Origin: Perkinsus marinus ATCC 50983
Taxonomy: Eukaryota > Perkinsozoa > Perkinsida > Perkinsidae
DNA: 64,000 nt
NCBI RefSeq assembly: GCF_000006405.1
Contig: NW_003205853.1
Span: forward strand, 62,001-126,000
Reading direction: 5' to 3'
The notes under the pieces were generated by a model. That model made no database searches. It saw only the letters and a list, made by a program, of their open reading frames with translations, and was not told where the DNA came from. Positions 11,578-23,238 of the stretch are shown here, piece by piece. Each line of letters starts with the position of its first letter. Position 1 is the stretch's first letter. Position numbers and translations under genes: made by a program.

Positions 11578-13397
11578 ATGATTCGAAATGTCACCAAGAG
11601 AACGCTGCTAGGATTGGCCGTAAGTCCCCCCTCAAATGCTCCATCACTACCATCTTTAGGTCATGGCTTTGGTCGTGGTCCTCTTCGTAGCTTCGGGTGC
11701 GATAATTCAGCTTATCTTCACAAGTGGTGGTTATGACAAACCCGTGGCCCTCACGGTGATCAACACCATATGCTGTTTGCCAAGACCATTATCATAGGTC
11801 TATTCCCTCACTCTCTCTGTATTGTTGTTGGCATTCCGCCAATACATCCACATACCAGGACAGGGCCCAACCGAGGAGGAGGAGGAGGCCCTGCTCGATG
11901 AGTCTGATCATGCGGGTGGGCGGTCAGCGTGGCCGAAGGGGACCCTGGTGTGGGCGTTGGGTAACCCACATAAAGCACTCTATCTCGCATTATTACAATT
12001 CAAGAACCATTTTCTGCAGGTGCGATGTGGTTCGCCTCACAGTTGACCTACAACATATCGCTGAAGTATGAAGGGAAGGATCGTTTGACTTTCCATTGAT
12101 ATCCTCTAGGTACACCTCCGTGGCTACCAACAGTTCCCTTTCCAGTTGCTCTAGTGTATTCACGTTCATCTTCTCCATAGTAGGTCGACTCCTCCAACAC
12201 ATCACCACCTTGTGCTGTTCGTTAGGTCCTCTTGGGATATCCTCTCTGTAGAGCCGTGCCCATCCTTGCAGTGCTCCTCTGCGTATTCGGAGTCCTCATA
12301 ACAGCACTCAATCAACCGTCACCCAAAACCGACTTTGCGGTATGCTCCTGTGAATGACAATGTCCATACACCCACAGGTCCGAGAGAGCATCCTTGGCGA
12401 CTCTCTAGCGCTGGCATCAGCCTGTTGTTACGGCCTCTTCTCGTGCTGCATTAAACTCTGGGTATGAGCATACCACGCTCTGTGGTACATCATACAGCAC
12501 CCTCAGGTACCTGATGAGCGCATGGTGGCGTACGTCTTCGGCATGTTCGGTGTTGTTGCCTTTGTTATGGGAGTAACAACACTCCTCTCGTGGCATCTAG
12601 TGTATTGATCATCTTAGATCCCTTTGCTAGCCCTGTGCCAAATGACAGGACTTGAGACTTTGGTAAGTCCCCTTGGTAGTCGTTGTGAGTCTTTTCCTCA
12701 GGCCCTGCCGACCTGGGGCCAATTCGGTGCTATGACGGCCAATGCTGTGCTCGGCAGTGTCGCATCGGACTATCTGCTCACAGTTGCTGTAGGTGCTGAG
12801 ATTGGAGATTCAAATTCAAATTTGTATAATGATGATGATAAACTGCCACTGTATGAGCACACTCACGTTTCAAACACTCTACATCATGATTCAACTTTTG
12901 TCTAGTATGAAAGCGTCAGAAGATCGGCACCATATACAGTATCTGCCAGAGTGTAAGGGAAAACACAATAATTGTCACACTTGTCGAAACTACAGCGATC
13001 TACTTCGGCTGTTGTTGGAACAGAGGCGAGCCTTCGTTTAGGTGATTTTACTTTCGCCACTATCAGCAGCTGTCGGCCTATCATTGACAATACCTTTATC
13101 CTTGGTTGTTGATAGTGAGTCTTTCGATGAGGATGTTCCATCCATCTCTGTGGGGCCTCAGGTACAATCCTCGCTCTTCACAGTTTCAGAAGTGTTTATA
13201 TGCTCGGCTCAGCACTCGTGTTTGCAGCTGTTGTGCTCATTAGTTGGGACACGTGAGTGCATCTCTCATACTGATTCAGATCGCGCTATTATTACTGTAG
13301 TTACAATATCGACATGGAAAAGGAAGCCGAAGTGATCAGTCCACAAGCTGAAGTGCAGGGCAGGTCGTTGGTGCGTAAGTTGATCTCATCAAGTTAG
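11578..13397 (+). CDS. SLC35F5-like multipass transporter (drug/metabolite transporter superfamily)
   Basis: Thirteen exons can be joined: 11578-11619, 11660-11755, 11798-11960, 12020-12065, 12110-12179, 12226-12339, 12378-12461, 12507-12572, 12618-12662, 12702-12788, 13042-13114, 13162-13252 and 13301-13397. The product has about ten hydrophobic helices. Family-specific wording includes MWFASQLTYNISLKYTSVAT, NSSLSSCSSVFTFIFS, GDSLALASACCYGLFSCC, NAVLGSVASDYL and AVGLSLTIPLSLVVD, which fit SLC35F5/THI74-like members. An acidic cytoplasmic loop (EEEEEALLDESD) lies between helices 2 and 3. The substrate is not known from sequence; family members act on endomembranes or mitochondria. Twelve introns, eleven of them 38-59 nt and one of 253 nt (12789-13041), interrupt it. 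The stop at 13397 is the simplest choice; a further short 3' intron is possible. Confidence 0.85.
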
Positions 13398-14137
13398 GTT
13401 CACCAAATCCTCATTATTCTGTTATAGATCATGGGAAGAATAGTTGAAGGAGTGAAGATACCAATGAGTGATTGATGTGTCCCTCAAATGCTGTTTCTCA
13501 TTTCTGCAATAACACTTATCTCACAGGGAAGAGTCAGTCGGTATTGCGTTGTCACGAGTGGTAACAATAGTCTTACATCATTAGGGCTCTTAAACGAACA
13601 AGACCATATATGTTGAGCAAACACCAATGAAAACTCATCACACACTGACATGCAATGTACGATCACTACACCTTTTGTTGGTTTTCCCCACGTACTTTTG
13701 AGTTCACCCAAGAGATACTTACGTGTTGGAATTAAAAGTTGAAGAGATACGAAAGGAATTTACTGGGAAATTGATTCCCAGCATAGAACTCCTCAGATTC
13801 CTCATCCTCGGAGCCTTTAACATTTAATCGCTCCACCGAGCCGTTAACTATCTGTGAAAAGCTCAGGGATTCGCTGCAAATGACGAGTCAGTTTGTTCAA
13901 GCTCATTCGCCACCATAGGAACAACTCAAAACGCTTATCATCATTAAAATTAATCTCGACTTGTGAAAGTAGAAAACATAAGAAGAATTCCACAACAATG
14001 CTAAACGCATTCAATAGTGGATTTGGGTAAAATTGAAGAGCGAGATACTGAATGCCACAACCGGCTCAGTGGTTAGGTTCAACATAGCTAGTTATACAGT
14101 AATTACAAAAAATAAACATATCATGAACGTCTGTGGA
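13398..14137. other. Convergent intergenic spacer
   Basis: About 740 bp of AT-rich sequence between the converging SLC35F5-like and asparaginase genes. Only short chance ORFs are seen. No repeat-family copy or RNA gene was recognised. Confidence 0.5.
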
Positions 14138-15803
14138 TTAGACGACAATCATCTTGGGTTCTTCAATACTGAGGAGTTCAGTGGCCGACTCGTTAACAGG
14201 ATCGAAAGGATTCCCTTGTGAAACTTCGTTCTGAATTAAAGGAATAAGAAGCAGCGCCAAAGACCCAAACACTTACCACAGTAATCTCTCCTTCCAAGTT
14301 CATCCCAAACTCGCTCTTGATCTCATCAATGGTGTACCCCTTGCCCAGGAAATAGCTGAGCTTGGCAACAGCAGCCTCAGGAGTCATGTCACCACCGCTG
14401 ATGACACCATAACGGAGTAGCTGAGAGCCTGCAGCGTAGTCACCGAGGCTAACAACACCCTTAAGAACTTGGGATACCACAACCACGGGGATTTGCTCAT
14501 CATCCAACCTGACAATGATAATCACGAGAATCACGAAAAGATTCGAAACGTACTTCTGCAACCATGAGAGGAAGTTCGCGTTAGAAGGAGCATTGCCGGT
14601 GCCGTACAGCAGAAGAACAACACCATTTATGTCGTTAACATCAAGGGAGAGTAAGCTGGACAAACCAGGAATCTGATAACTAGTGATACACTAGGAGGAA
14701 TGCCATCAACACTTACCATGCGCACAGCGAGGATAGAGTCCGCCATTGTCGTCTGTACGGTGAGAGGAGCTGATGGCGCAGGAAGGAGGAGATCCTTACT
14801 GAAGTCAATACCAACACCGATGGTGGCAAGAGGACGTTCCTTGGGCGAACCGAAGGCCTCGATAGCACTAGCATCAACCTGAACACAGTATAGAAACATA
14901 GAAAACTGTACATTTTGTCTTACCTTAGTAGCCCTATTGCCTCTCAAGAGAACTGTGTCGAAGAAGAGGCACACTTCTGGTATCGTATATTTACCTGAAT
15001 GATGATATAAACTACGGAACAATGGCAAAAACTCATTCTAGCCTACCAGCGAACATAACAGAAACAACGATGTTCCTCTTGGCATCGCTGTGAGGGTCAA
15101 TAAATGGTAAAATGGAACCAGTGACAACAACACTCTTCGACAAGTTTTCAAGCATGAGAGACAATGCGCTCGTAGTGTAGGCCATCGAATCCGTGCCGTG
15201 CAGAATAACAAAACCATCATAATCATCATAGTTATCTTCGATAGTCTAAAAACCGAGGCATTCAAATGGCAAGACCGAGGGTGTACACCTTACTTTAGCC
15301 ATGGTGACCCAATTCTCAGGAGTAGCATCGGAACTATCAATCAAATTTTCATACTCGAGGACAGTAAACTCAGGCATGCCAGGCTGCTGTAACTCCTCCA
15401 TATTGTTGATCTGGTCAGTAAGGTATCCCGGGACTGGATGTAGTGTACCATTAGGGTAAGGCTGCATGCCTATAGTACCACCAGTGTAGATGATGAGAAC
15501 CTAACAACAACAAGAAGATATCACTTCGACACAAGAGCGACTGTCTCCTACCTTGCCAGGTGCATGCTCAACCATAGGGCAATACACTGGTTCCATACCA
15601 GCTGCATTTGCTGGTTGATATTCATAACCAAAACCATCATGATACATACCAAAGCACGATCCATCACTCTTGCAATAAGAGCCTTGCTTAGAAGACTCAC
15701 AGGAATCGATGCTTTGGCACAGTTGCTCGCAATAGTCCACGTCGTGAGCGAATGCAACACCAGCCGATAGAGCGAAATATAGAATACTTGCAAAACGCAC
15801 CAT
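14138..15803 (-). CDS. Secreted type I L-asparaginase
   Basis: Exons on the minus strand: 15803-15552, 15500-15294, 15245-15047, 14994-14924, 14878-14717, 14672-14554, then one from about 14501 to 14282 and a short last exon ending near 14138. The start MVRFASILYFALSAGVAFA is a clean signal peptide; an upstream in-frame ATG at 15851 would hide it. A Cys-rich segment (CEQLCQSIDSCESSKQGSYC) follows. The catalytic domain has both asparaginase threonine motifs, YTGGTIGM and LHGTDSMAYTTSALSFMLEN, then VVVTGSILP, YGTGNAP and the C-terminal RYGVISGGDMTPEAA. The reaction is asparagine to aspartate and ammonia (EC 3.5.1.1). The signal peptide places it in the secretory path or outside the cell. A Cys-rich cap before the catalytic domain is unusual for the family. 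The last exon join is uncertain. Confidence 0.88.
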
Positions 15804-16309
15804 TGAATATAGGCAACAAACTGAATAAGGATTATGCGTTCTCCATAACACTCAATTGGATACTTTTATAATGAGCTTTATCGCTATAATGGGATCGCTG
15901 ATTCCTAGCCTCCCTAGCCTTAGCGTTTCACAAGCCGACATAAGATCTTCAATTCGATGCTCTAGCGTATTATACATTTGTTGATTACGCATGTATAACG
16001 TAATGAGTCGGTTAAAGTCATCGTAATAGATCTTGCTCAAGCTCTCTGGTGAAGAGGAGTGATTTAGTTTTTACTCTAATCACTCCGGTGGTGGAAGGCT
16101 TGCTAGTTCGGTATGGTGTTGCTTCCCTAAGTGATTATATATTATTATATGAGAGTTTGTAGAAATCGCATGAACAGGGATGAACGAATTCAAGTTGTCG
16201 TAGATGGATCTTTTAAACTTACACGTACCAAAGATTTTCAGTTGTAACCATGTTCAAGTTTGTGGGAATTCTCAATGTTAAATCTACACATGTGAAACAG
16301 ACAGATCTA
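15804..16309. other. Spacer upstream of the asparaginase gene
   Basis: About 500 bp with the presumed promoter of the asparaginase gene. A 62-codon minus frame at 15852-16040 has no recognisable similarity. Nothing else stands out. Confidence 0.4.
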
Positions 16310-16790
16310 CTTCGTTTCTACACTTTTCAGTTCTTCAATAGAGCTCTCGATTTCACAATCAGAGGCTTCGATTCCGCGTCCTTGGATGTTGTCTTGGATC
16401 TCTCGTGAGTTGCTAAGTGACTTGATGATGATGCAGTGCAAGTTTTCAAAGATATGAAGTCTCCCATACCACTGTACAGATCTCATTAGAGTAGTGTATA
16501 CACTGCTGTTATTCCACTCGTAAAAACACAATAACGTTAAATCCGTCCTTGAGAAACTATTTACCACAGTTGTAGTGGACACCTTCTCATCACGATGGAC
16601 CTCCAACTCTGTTAGACACTCCCACTAGGCCTCTACACTTTAATCGACACCATGGACGAATCAGACCAACGTCCCTCGATGCTCTTGATAACATCACCGA
16701 CTCGTGACCCCGCCTCCCACATACACAATGCGGATGACCTCTGGGGTTCCTTAATTCCTTACCTATTTCACCCTTTCTAGAAGACATATG
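16307..16790 (-). CDS. Possible small hypothetical gene
   Basis: A 99-codon minus frame (16307-16606) ends in an acidic helix (EIESSIEELKSVETK). A short upstream frame starting near 16788 (MSSRKGEI) is followed by a plausible GTAAGG donor. I do not recognise either and cannot set the exon joins. It may be a real short gene with one or two introns, or chance. Confidence 0.25.
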
Positions 16791-16925
16791 TCAATTGTCA
16801 ATTAACATGCAGATTGAACTCCGAGAATGAAATGATACCAGCAAAGATGAGCTCCTCCTTGAAATCATCTCGACGACCCGTAGAAAAAATCCAAAAGAAA
16901 AACGTAGTGTTGAAACAGGTGCCTG

Positions 16926-18521
<1,596 letters not shown>

Positions 18522-18597
18522 ACTGTGAGTAAACTCGAATTACTCGAGTCAGGCAAATCACTTCGAATTTCCATGTTGTTCTGTGAACAGTGATCGA

Positions 18598-18648
18598 GTA
18601 CTACTACTATTACTACTACTACTACTAGTACTACTACTACTACTACTA
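18598..18648. repeat. (ACT)n microsatellite, upstream side of the LINE
   Basis: About 50 bp of ACT/CTA triplets with two interruptions (ATT and AGT). It is the same triplet in the same strand sense as the tract on the other side of the element. Confidence 0.9.
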
Positions 18649-18650
18649 GA

Positions 18651-19329
18651 AGACCTTCACACTAGTATTTCACTTGAGAAAATATCGCATAAAATTGCGT
18701 CATCATCCCTCATCTTTCTGAATGGTATGGACCTAATCATCCCTATGAAACACTGATGTGATCGATAACTGCATAAACCGAGCCTCTATCACTCAGGAAG
18801 TCTTTGCCCTGGTTTGAGGAACTGAAATGATCACGTGGGAGTTGCTATGACGTTCTTATTTTACGGTATGAACAAATCACCGCAACAACATGGAAATTCG
18901 GCATTCCTTACCGACTCGTGTGCCCATACCACACCTCCCCGAACTAATACTACTTTCAACCAAGACCCTCTTTGCTCCCGTTAACCCACTGCGTAGCCTC
19001 CTCCTTGAAAGGCTACACACTCACCATCGACTATCGTCTATTCCTATGAGCATAACCCTAATCCTTATACACACTAAATCAAACAAAGCCCAGGGAAGAA
19101 TCATATGAAAACAGCAGATAATCACACACGAGTATTGCCGCTTTGATGATGATGAAGTCATATCTCGGCCGAGCAAGAGACTGGTAATTTTTTTGGTTTC
19201 CTCAGTTGAGCTCGTGAGTTTCCAAAGCCACAAAATGTTCATAGTGTAATTGATAACAAAAAACAACTACGTTCGAAACGGTGTTTGAAATGAACATTCT
19301 GCGATTAAATAGTATTTGACGGTAGGAGG
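18651..19329. other. Intergenic spacer
   Basis: About 680 bp with no supported gene. The short frames at 18890-19108 (+) and 19021-19266 (-) have no family resemblance. Confidence 0.45.
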
Positions 19330-20407
19330 CTACCCACTTTTTTCAGCCTCCTTAATCTGTTTAAAAATCTTATCTATTCGAGCACTCAGTTTCTCAGCTT
19401 GTCGAACTAACTCTTTTCGAGCCGCTTTAGCCGGCTCTTTCCCTGACACTCACACAAGTCAACGAAAGTCCTCCCCGAATCCACACTCACCAGAGTGCAG
19501 GTCAACAGTCTCGACCGAGTCGATGCCGTTAAACTGCAGCTTGTCCAATCTGAACAGTATGGGACTACATGTGTCGGTGAAAATAAGGAAATTTTGAGAG
19601 ATTTTTTTTATTCCCGGAAAGTTCAACTCCTATAAGTAGTGAGGAGACTCGCCAGCTCAAGAGAGGCGATCAAGCGTATATCCCAAGACTCGACGAGTGG
19701 TATCGAATTCTGAAAATAATTCACATCATACCTTGCTTCAATTTGGGCCAAATCGTCTTTTGCTTTCCCAATGGACATTTCCCCCGAGATCAGATCCTGC
19801 TCAGTTTCGGTCACCTATGGATACTCATCATAACAGACGAACGACATAATAGATGGTCAATGCAATAAACCATATATAATATGCACATGGTTCCAAAAGG
19901 AATTTCATCAAATTTCCATTATTTTTCCGTACACTTCTACTACCCCAAGTCGTATTCAAATCTTCATAGTGTAACTCTAACTCAGCTGAGGAAAGCCAAC
20001 ATTCACTCCAACACCCCGAATGCTTGCCTCCTTCTCAACAGCGTGAAGTGCCGCCTCGAGCTGATCTAATTGCCCTAAAGTTTTCGCACTCAACATAGAA
20101 AACGACTTCATAAACTTTTCCGCCGGGTCTTCTTCAGGAACCTCCTAAAAAAAGAACATCACTACACGATGAATCTACCTTCCCTTACACTCTCCATGTG
20201 CTTTCCCTCCTCAGTTCGCTGCAGCTCAGGCACTGCTTCGTCTTCTGAATGAGCACTGCTGCTGGTGGGTTCAGGAACGATAACAGTAGCAGGTGGTTGT
20301 TGATGATGTCGATGTGGATGACGACGATGATGAGGTCGTCTCGAATGAGCTGGGGGGCCTTCAGAAGGTTCACCAGCGTAGTGATAATGCTGATCTTCTA
20401 CTGACAT
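19330..20407 (-). CDS. Probable BAG-domain co-chaperone
   Basis: Minus-strand exons: 20407-20189, 20144-20013, 19814-19732, then about 19551-19492 and about 19446-19330. The N-terminus is low complexity, rich in His/Arg/Pro (SRRPHHRRHPHRHHQQPP). The rest is helical: DPAEKFMKSFSMLSAKTLGQ, then VTETEQDLISGEMSIGKAK, ending with LDKLQFNGIDSVETVDLHSG and KAARKELVRQAEKLSARIDK. That ending matches the last two helices of BAG domains (LD..Q..G..D, RK.LV), which bind the Hsp70 ATPase domain as nucleotide-exchange factors. The family call rests on pattern only. Intron 2 (about 20012-19815) and intron 3 (about 19731-19552) are largely made of the CAGTGTTGG repeat; the donor GTTGGAGT of intron 2 lies inside the repeat end. 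Confidence 0.5.
19882..20016 (-). repeat. CAGTGTTGG-family repeat forming an intron of the BAG-like gene
   Basis: Read on the minus strand it starts at GTGTTGGAGTGAATGTTGGC and ends near CCATGTGCATATTA, the two ends of a family seen about 12 times in this window. It occupies nearly all of intron 2, in the sense orientation of the gene. Confidence 0.7.
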
Positions 20408-20782
20408 TTTATATAACTTTTCGATACTTCAAACAACTTCTCCTCATAAAAAACTACCGAATTTCGATGAACATATTTCACGCGACAAATGCCGAACACA
20501 TACCGTAACTCGCGCAAGAAAGGAAAACTGATCAGGACAGTGCAATAAACCCAATTCACTGCTATTGGAATTTCATCAGCAATTCCTTATAATTTTTACT
20601 CCACCACCAACCACTTCATAACTCAACTAGTAAGCCTTTCGAAATGAATCATCACTCAAACAAGCGAAGTATTGTTCGTCGTGAATAGTTCTTCCGGAAC
20701 AATCACTAAATCATATACTGATAATAATATTCATAACAGCATTTAGTGACCAGAGCCACTACACCATCAGCATTTCTCATCT

Positions 20783-20977
20783 TCACTGATTCTCAAGGCG
20801 CTTTCTAGCACCAACAGCGTCACCCAAAACGCCTTCTTTCTTGTAGTTGTCAACCTGCTTAGTAGTAGGATGTCTGAGCTCAGTGTGAACCTGCTCCTTT
20901 CGAGGGGTCGGAGGATCTCTTCTCGGCGCCTTGTCCAACTTTGCTTCAACAGGACGATTATAATAGGCAGTGTCCAT
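20783..20977 (-). CDS. Short basic hypothetical protein
   Basis: A 64-codon frame from ATG 20977: it begins MDTAYYNRPVEAKLDKAPRR, then a Pro/Lys-rich middle and KKEGVLGDAVGARKR near the end. It is highly charged and not low complexity, so it may be real. I do not recognise it. The longer frame from 21046 adds a hydrophobic N-terminus that is probably 5' UTR. Confidence 0.35.
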   Translation of the reverse strand: MDTAYYNRPVEAKLDKAPRRDPPTPRKEQVHTELRHPTTKQVDNYKKEGVLGDAVGARKRLENQ

Positions 20978-21280
20978 TATGATAAATCTATTACTAACAA
21001 TAACTGAGAATATAAAAATCAATATCGACCACTTGCACGCATGCACATGACAACATCTTTGACCAATGCATTCACTAAAGGATATGGGGTCAATCTGTAC
21101 TAGCTAGAAGCAAGCCTACTTTAGCTTTTCCCCACACAAAAAAGGACGACAACTGTCAACACAAAGCGACCGCATTTCAGAGAAAAAATAACAATCATAA
21201 ACAACCAAAATAGTATGTTTACTCTTTATTATCGGTACTATCTGGCTTATACCATCACTACGCTTCATCACTCATGTCAG

Positions 21281-21476
21281 CAGCGTTGTAATATATGATC
21301 GCTTTCCTCAGCTGACCGTAGGAGTTTCCTCACTCATTATAGGAGTCCATATGCGAACTAGGGTAGAAATGTACAGGAACCAACAAGCATTTTGCAAAAT
21401 TTCCTCAGAGATTCCATATTGTCACCAACATATGTGGTCCACCATGTGCATATTTTCCCACACTGCATGTCAGACA
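21281..21476 (+). repeat. CAGTGTTGG-family repeat, near full length
   Basis: Starts CAGCGTTGTAATATATG, continues GCTTTCCTCAGCTGA, TTTCCTCACTCATTATAG, TTGTCACCAACATATGTGGT and ends CATGTGCATATTTTCCCACACTGC-like. All blocks are in the same order as in the other copies. Confidence 0.75.
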
Positions 21477-21538
21477 TTCCATTCTCAGCAGCATACCCGA
21501 CCAAGGGAAGTGACTCGGGTTCGAATCCCACAGGCTGC
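21477..21538 (+). other. tRNA-like relic (acceptor and T arm, anticodon arm missing)
   Basis: A segment of about 52 nt opens GCAGCAT and closes AGGCTGCA, which can pair at six of seven acceptor positions, and contains a T-arm-like GGGTTCGAATCCC. A short CCCGACCAAGGG resembles a shrunken D arm of a class II tRNA. There is no room for an anticodon arm. I read it as a decayed tRNA or SINE remnant next to the repeat copy. Confidence 0.25.
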
Positions 21539-21787
21539 ATATTTATAATGGAGTTACGCAACAGCTACTACGTCTCCAATACAGTGGGCCTATAACCTAG
21601 GAACTGCTGCTTAAGGCGCTTCTTCCTTACGCTCCTTACTTAAGAAGTGCTTCCTTATAACTTTTCATTTCTAAGGGGCGTAAGAAATTCCTACTCTTAA
21701 GGTGCAATATAACTATATAAGAGGGGCTTATATTCGAAATTTTAGCTTGAAAATCGCTCTGTAGAAAAAGTTACCTCTGCACACGTA

Positions 21788-22447
21788 TTGTCGGTCTCTA
21801 GATGGCGCGTACTGTACGCCTTTAAGGAGCGTAAGGACCTGCTGCTCCTAATCGAAAAAAGCGGAGCGATGCAGCGCGCCGCGCTAGAACCTATCCTGAC
21901 GGCTTATACAACTTATCAACAAATTTGGAAACTTTCCAATCACACAGGATTCACATTGTACCTCCGAGGTACAGTGTACGCTAGCAAAACCAATGGTACT
22001 GATCGCAAGGCGAAGATAGCACTGTGTTTACGCGTGCCGTGTTCTTACGTACAGCGCCCAGACGAAGGAGTACGTATGCACAGAATTGCTTACTGTACTC
22101 GGTTCTATCACAACACACTCTTCCTCTACGTTCACTCAAACCCATTACGGGCTTGCGAGGAGTTGAGGAAATTCCTCGATTCTCATTGCAATATTAAATT
22201 TCGCATCAACCGTCATTCTCCCAAATTCCAAGATCAGTGGGCAGCTATCCCCGATTACGAGACACCCCAGGGGCTAAGTCCAACAGAGGGGAAGGTAGGC
22301 CTTCCCAGACTTGGCGAAAAAGTGTGTATTATTAAAGTATATCAATGCCCCAGGGGGTACCACCAAGAACCAGTGCGGAATATATGCCTTTGGTTTCCTC
22401 AACGGCGCTTAGGAGTTTCCTCACTAATTATAGAAGTTCATGTATGA
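21788..22447 (+). CDS. Hypothetical ORF, unrecognised
   Basis: A 219-codon frame beginning MSVSRWRVLYAFKERKDLLL. The middle (AKIALCLRVPCSYVQRPDEG, HSNPLRACEELRKFLDSHC) looks like folded protein; the last 20 or so codons run into a CAGTGTTGG-family repeat (from about 22390), so the natural C-terminus is probably lost or the gene is spliced there. The GCGGAGCGATGCAG stretch at 21859 resembles the intron motif described in Part 2. It could be a fragment of a mobile-element protein. Confidence 0.3.
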   Translation: MSVSRWRVLYAFKERKDLLLLIEKSGAMQRAALEPILTAYTTYQQIWKLSNHTGFTLYLRGTVYASKTNGTDRKAKIALCLRVPCSYVQRPDEGVRMHRIAYCTRFYHNTLFLYVHSNPLRACEELRKFLDSHCNIKFRINRHSPKFQDQWAAIPDYETPQGLSPTEGKVGLPRLGEKVCIIKVYQCPRGYHQEPVRNICLWFPQRRLGVSSLIIEVHV

Positions 22448-22531
22448 ATCCGAGTAGAAAAGTAGTTGAATATTTCCCAAAATTTCCTCAAAATTTTACA
22501 TTTGACAATGTGCATATTTTACCACACTGCT
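22390..22531 (+). repeat. CAGTGTTGG-family repeat, 5'-truncated copy
   Basis: Contains the internal blocks TTTCCTCACTAATTATAGAAG, CAAAATTTCCTC and the end TGTGCATATTTTACCACACTGC, in family order. The first 40 or so bases are missing. Confidence 0.65.
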
Positions 22532-23070
22532 AAGAACTTGAATCCACGTGTCGGGTCCTGTTTCTAACCCAAGGGCGCACTTCCACGCGAGTGCAGATAA
22601 AAGTGCACATTTTCACCATATACTGGGGTTGTGTCGCAAGTGTCGTCTGAGTCTCAGACTCTGAGATGGATTGTAACCTATTAGCCATCTGATGATTTGA
22701 CTCATCCTCAAGGCTTAATCGATTCCTCACCTGTCAACTACGAGCTAGAGAACTCCAGAGTGAAGCGACGGGTTCTGCTAGTTTCCATCATAGAAGAACA
22801 TTTCATTACCAAGCATGGGCTTTTAATCGAACACTGAGTGCCCCCAGGTTGATCAAGACTGATGCATTCGGAGCTCTATTAGCTAGAATGTTACCAATGC
22901 GGCACTGGCACTCCCACATTCACTACGATCCGTTAACCATGGACCATCAAGGGTTTACGTAGTTCGCGATTCAAATCTGCCTCGTACTGATGCGAGACGC
23001 CGATTTGGAGGGCATGGTTTCAATTCCAAGCCTCAGGCCGAATTTGAATGCGCCCAGTAGCGTGACGCGA

Positions 23071-23170
23071 NNNNNNNNNNNNNNNNNNNNNNNNNNNNNN
23101 NNNNNNNNNNNNNNNNNNNNNNNNNNNNNNNNNNNNNNNNNNNNNNNNNNNNNNNNNNNNNNNNNNNNNN
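23071..23170. other. Assembly gap (100 N)
   Basis: Exactly 100 unknown bases, the usual placeholder for a gap of unknown size. The ORF just downstream reads through the gap in translation, but its real start is after it. Confidence 1.
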
Positions 23171-23238
23171 GCGTCTCCCGTAAATGTCGCTCCATAAGAA
23201 TATTCATTTTCTTCAGGGCACCTTTATTTCTCTACTCT

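Noticed and set aside
14700-14740. CGCACAGCGAGGAT as another copy of the intron motif
   Set aside because: It lies in the asparaginase exon and encodes DSILAVRM in the family-conserved region; similarity is coincidental.
23171-23238. Extension of the secreted protein ORF through the assembly gap from 22990
   Set aside because: The frame is open only because N codons are not stops; the signal peptide starts at 23239.
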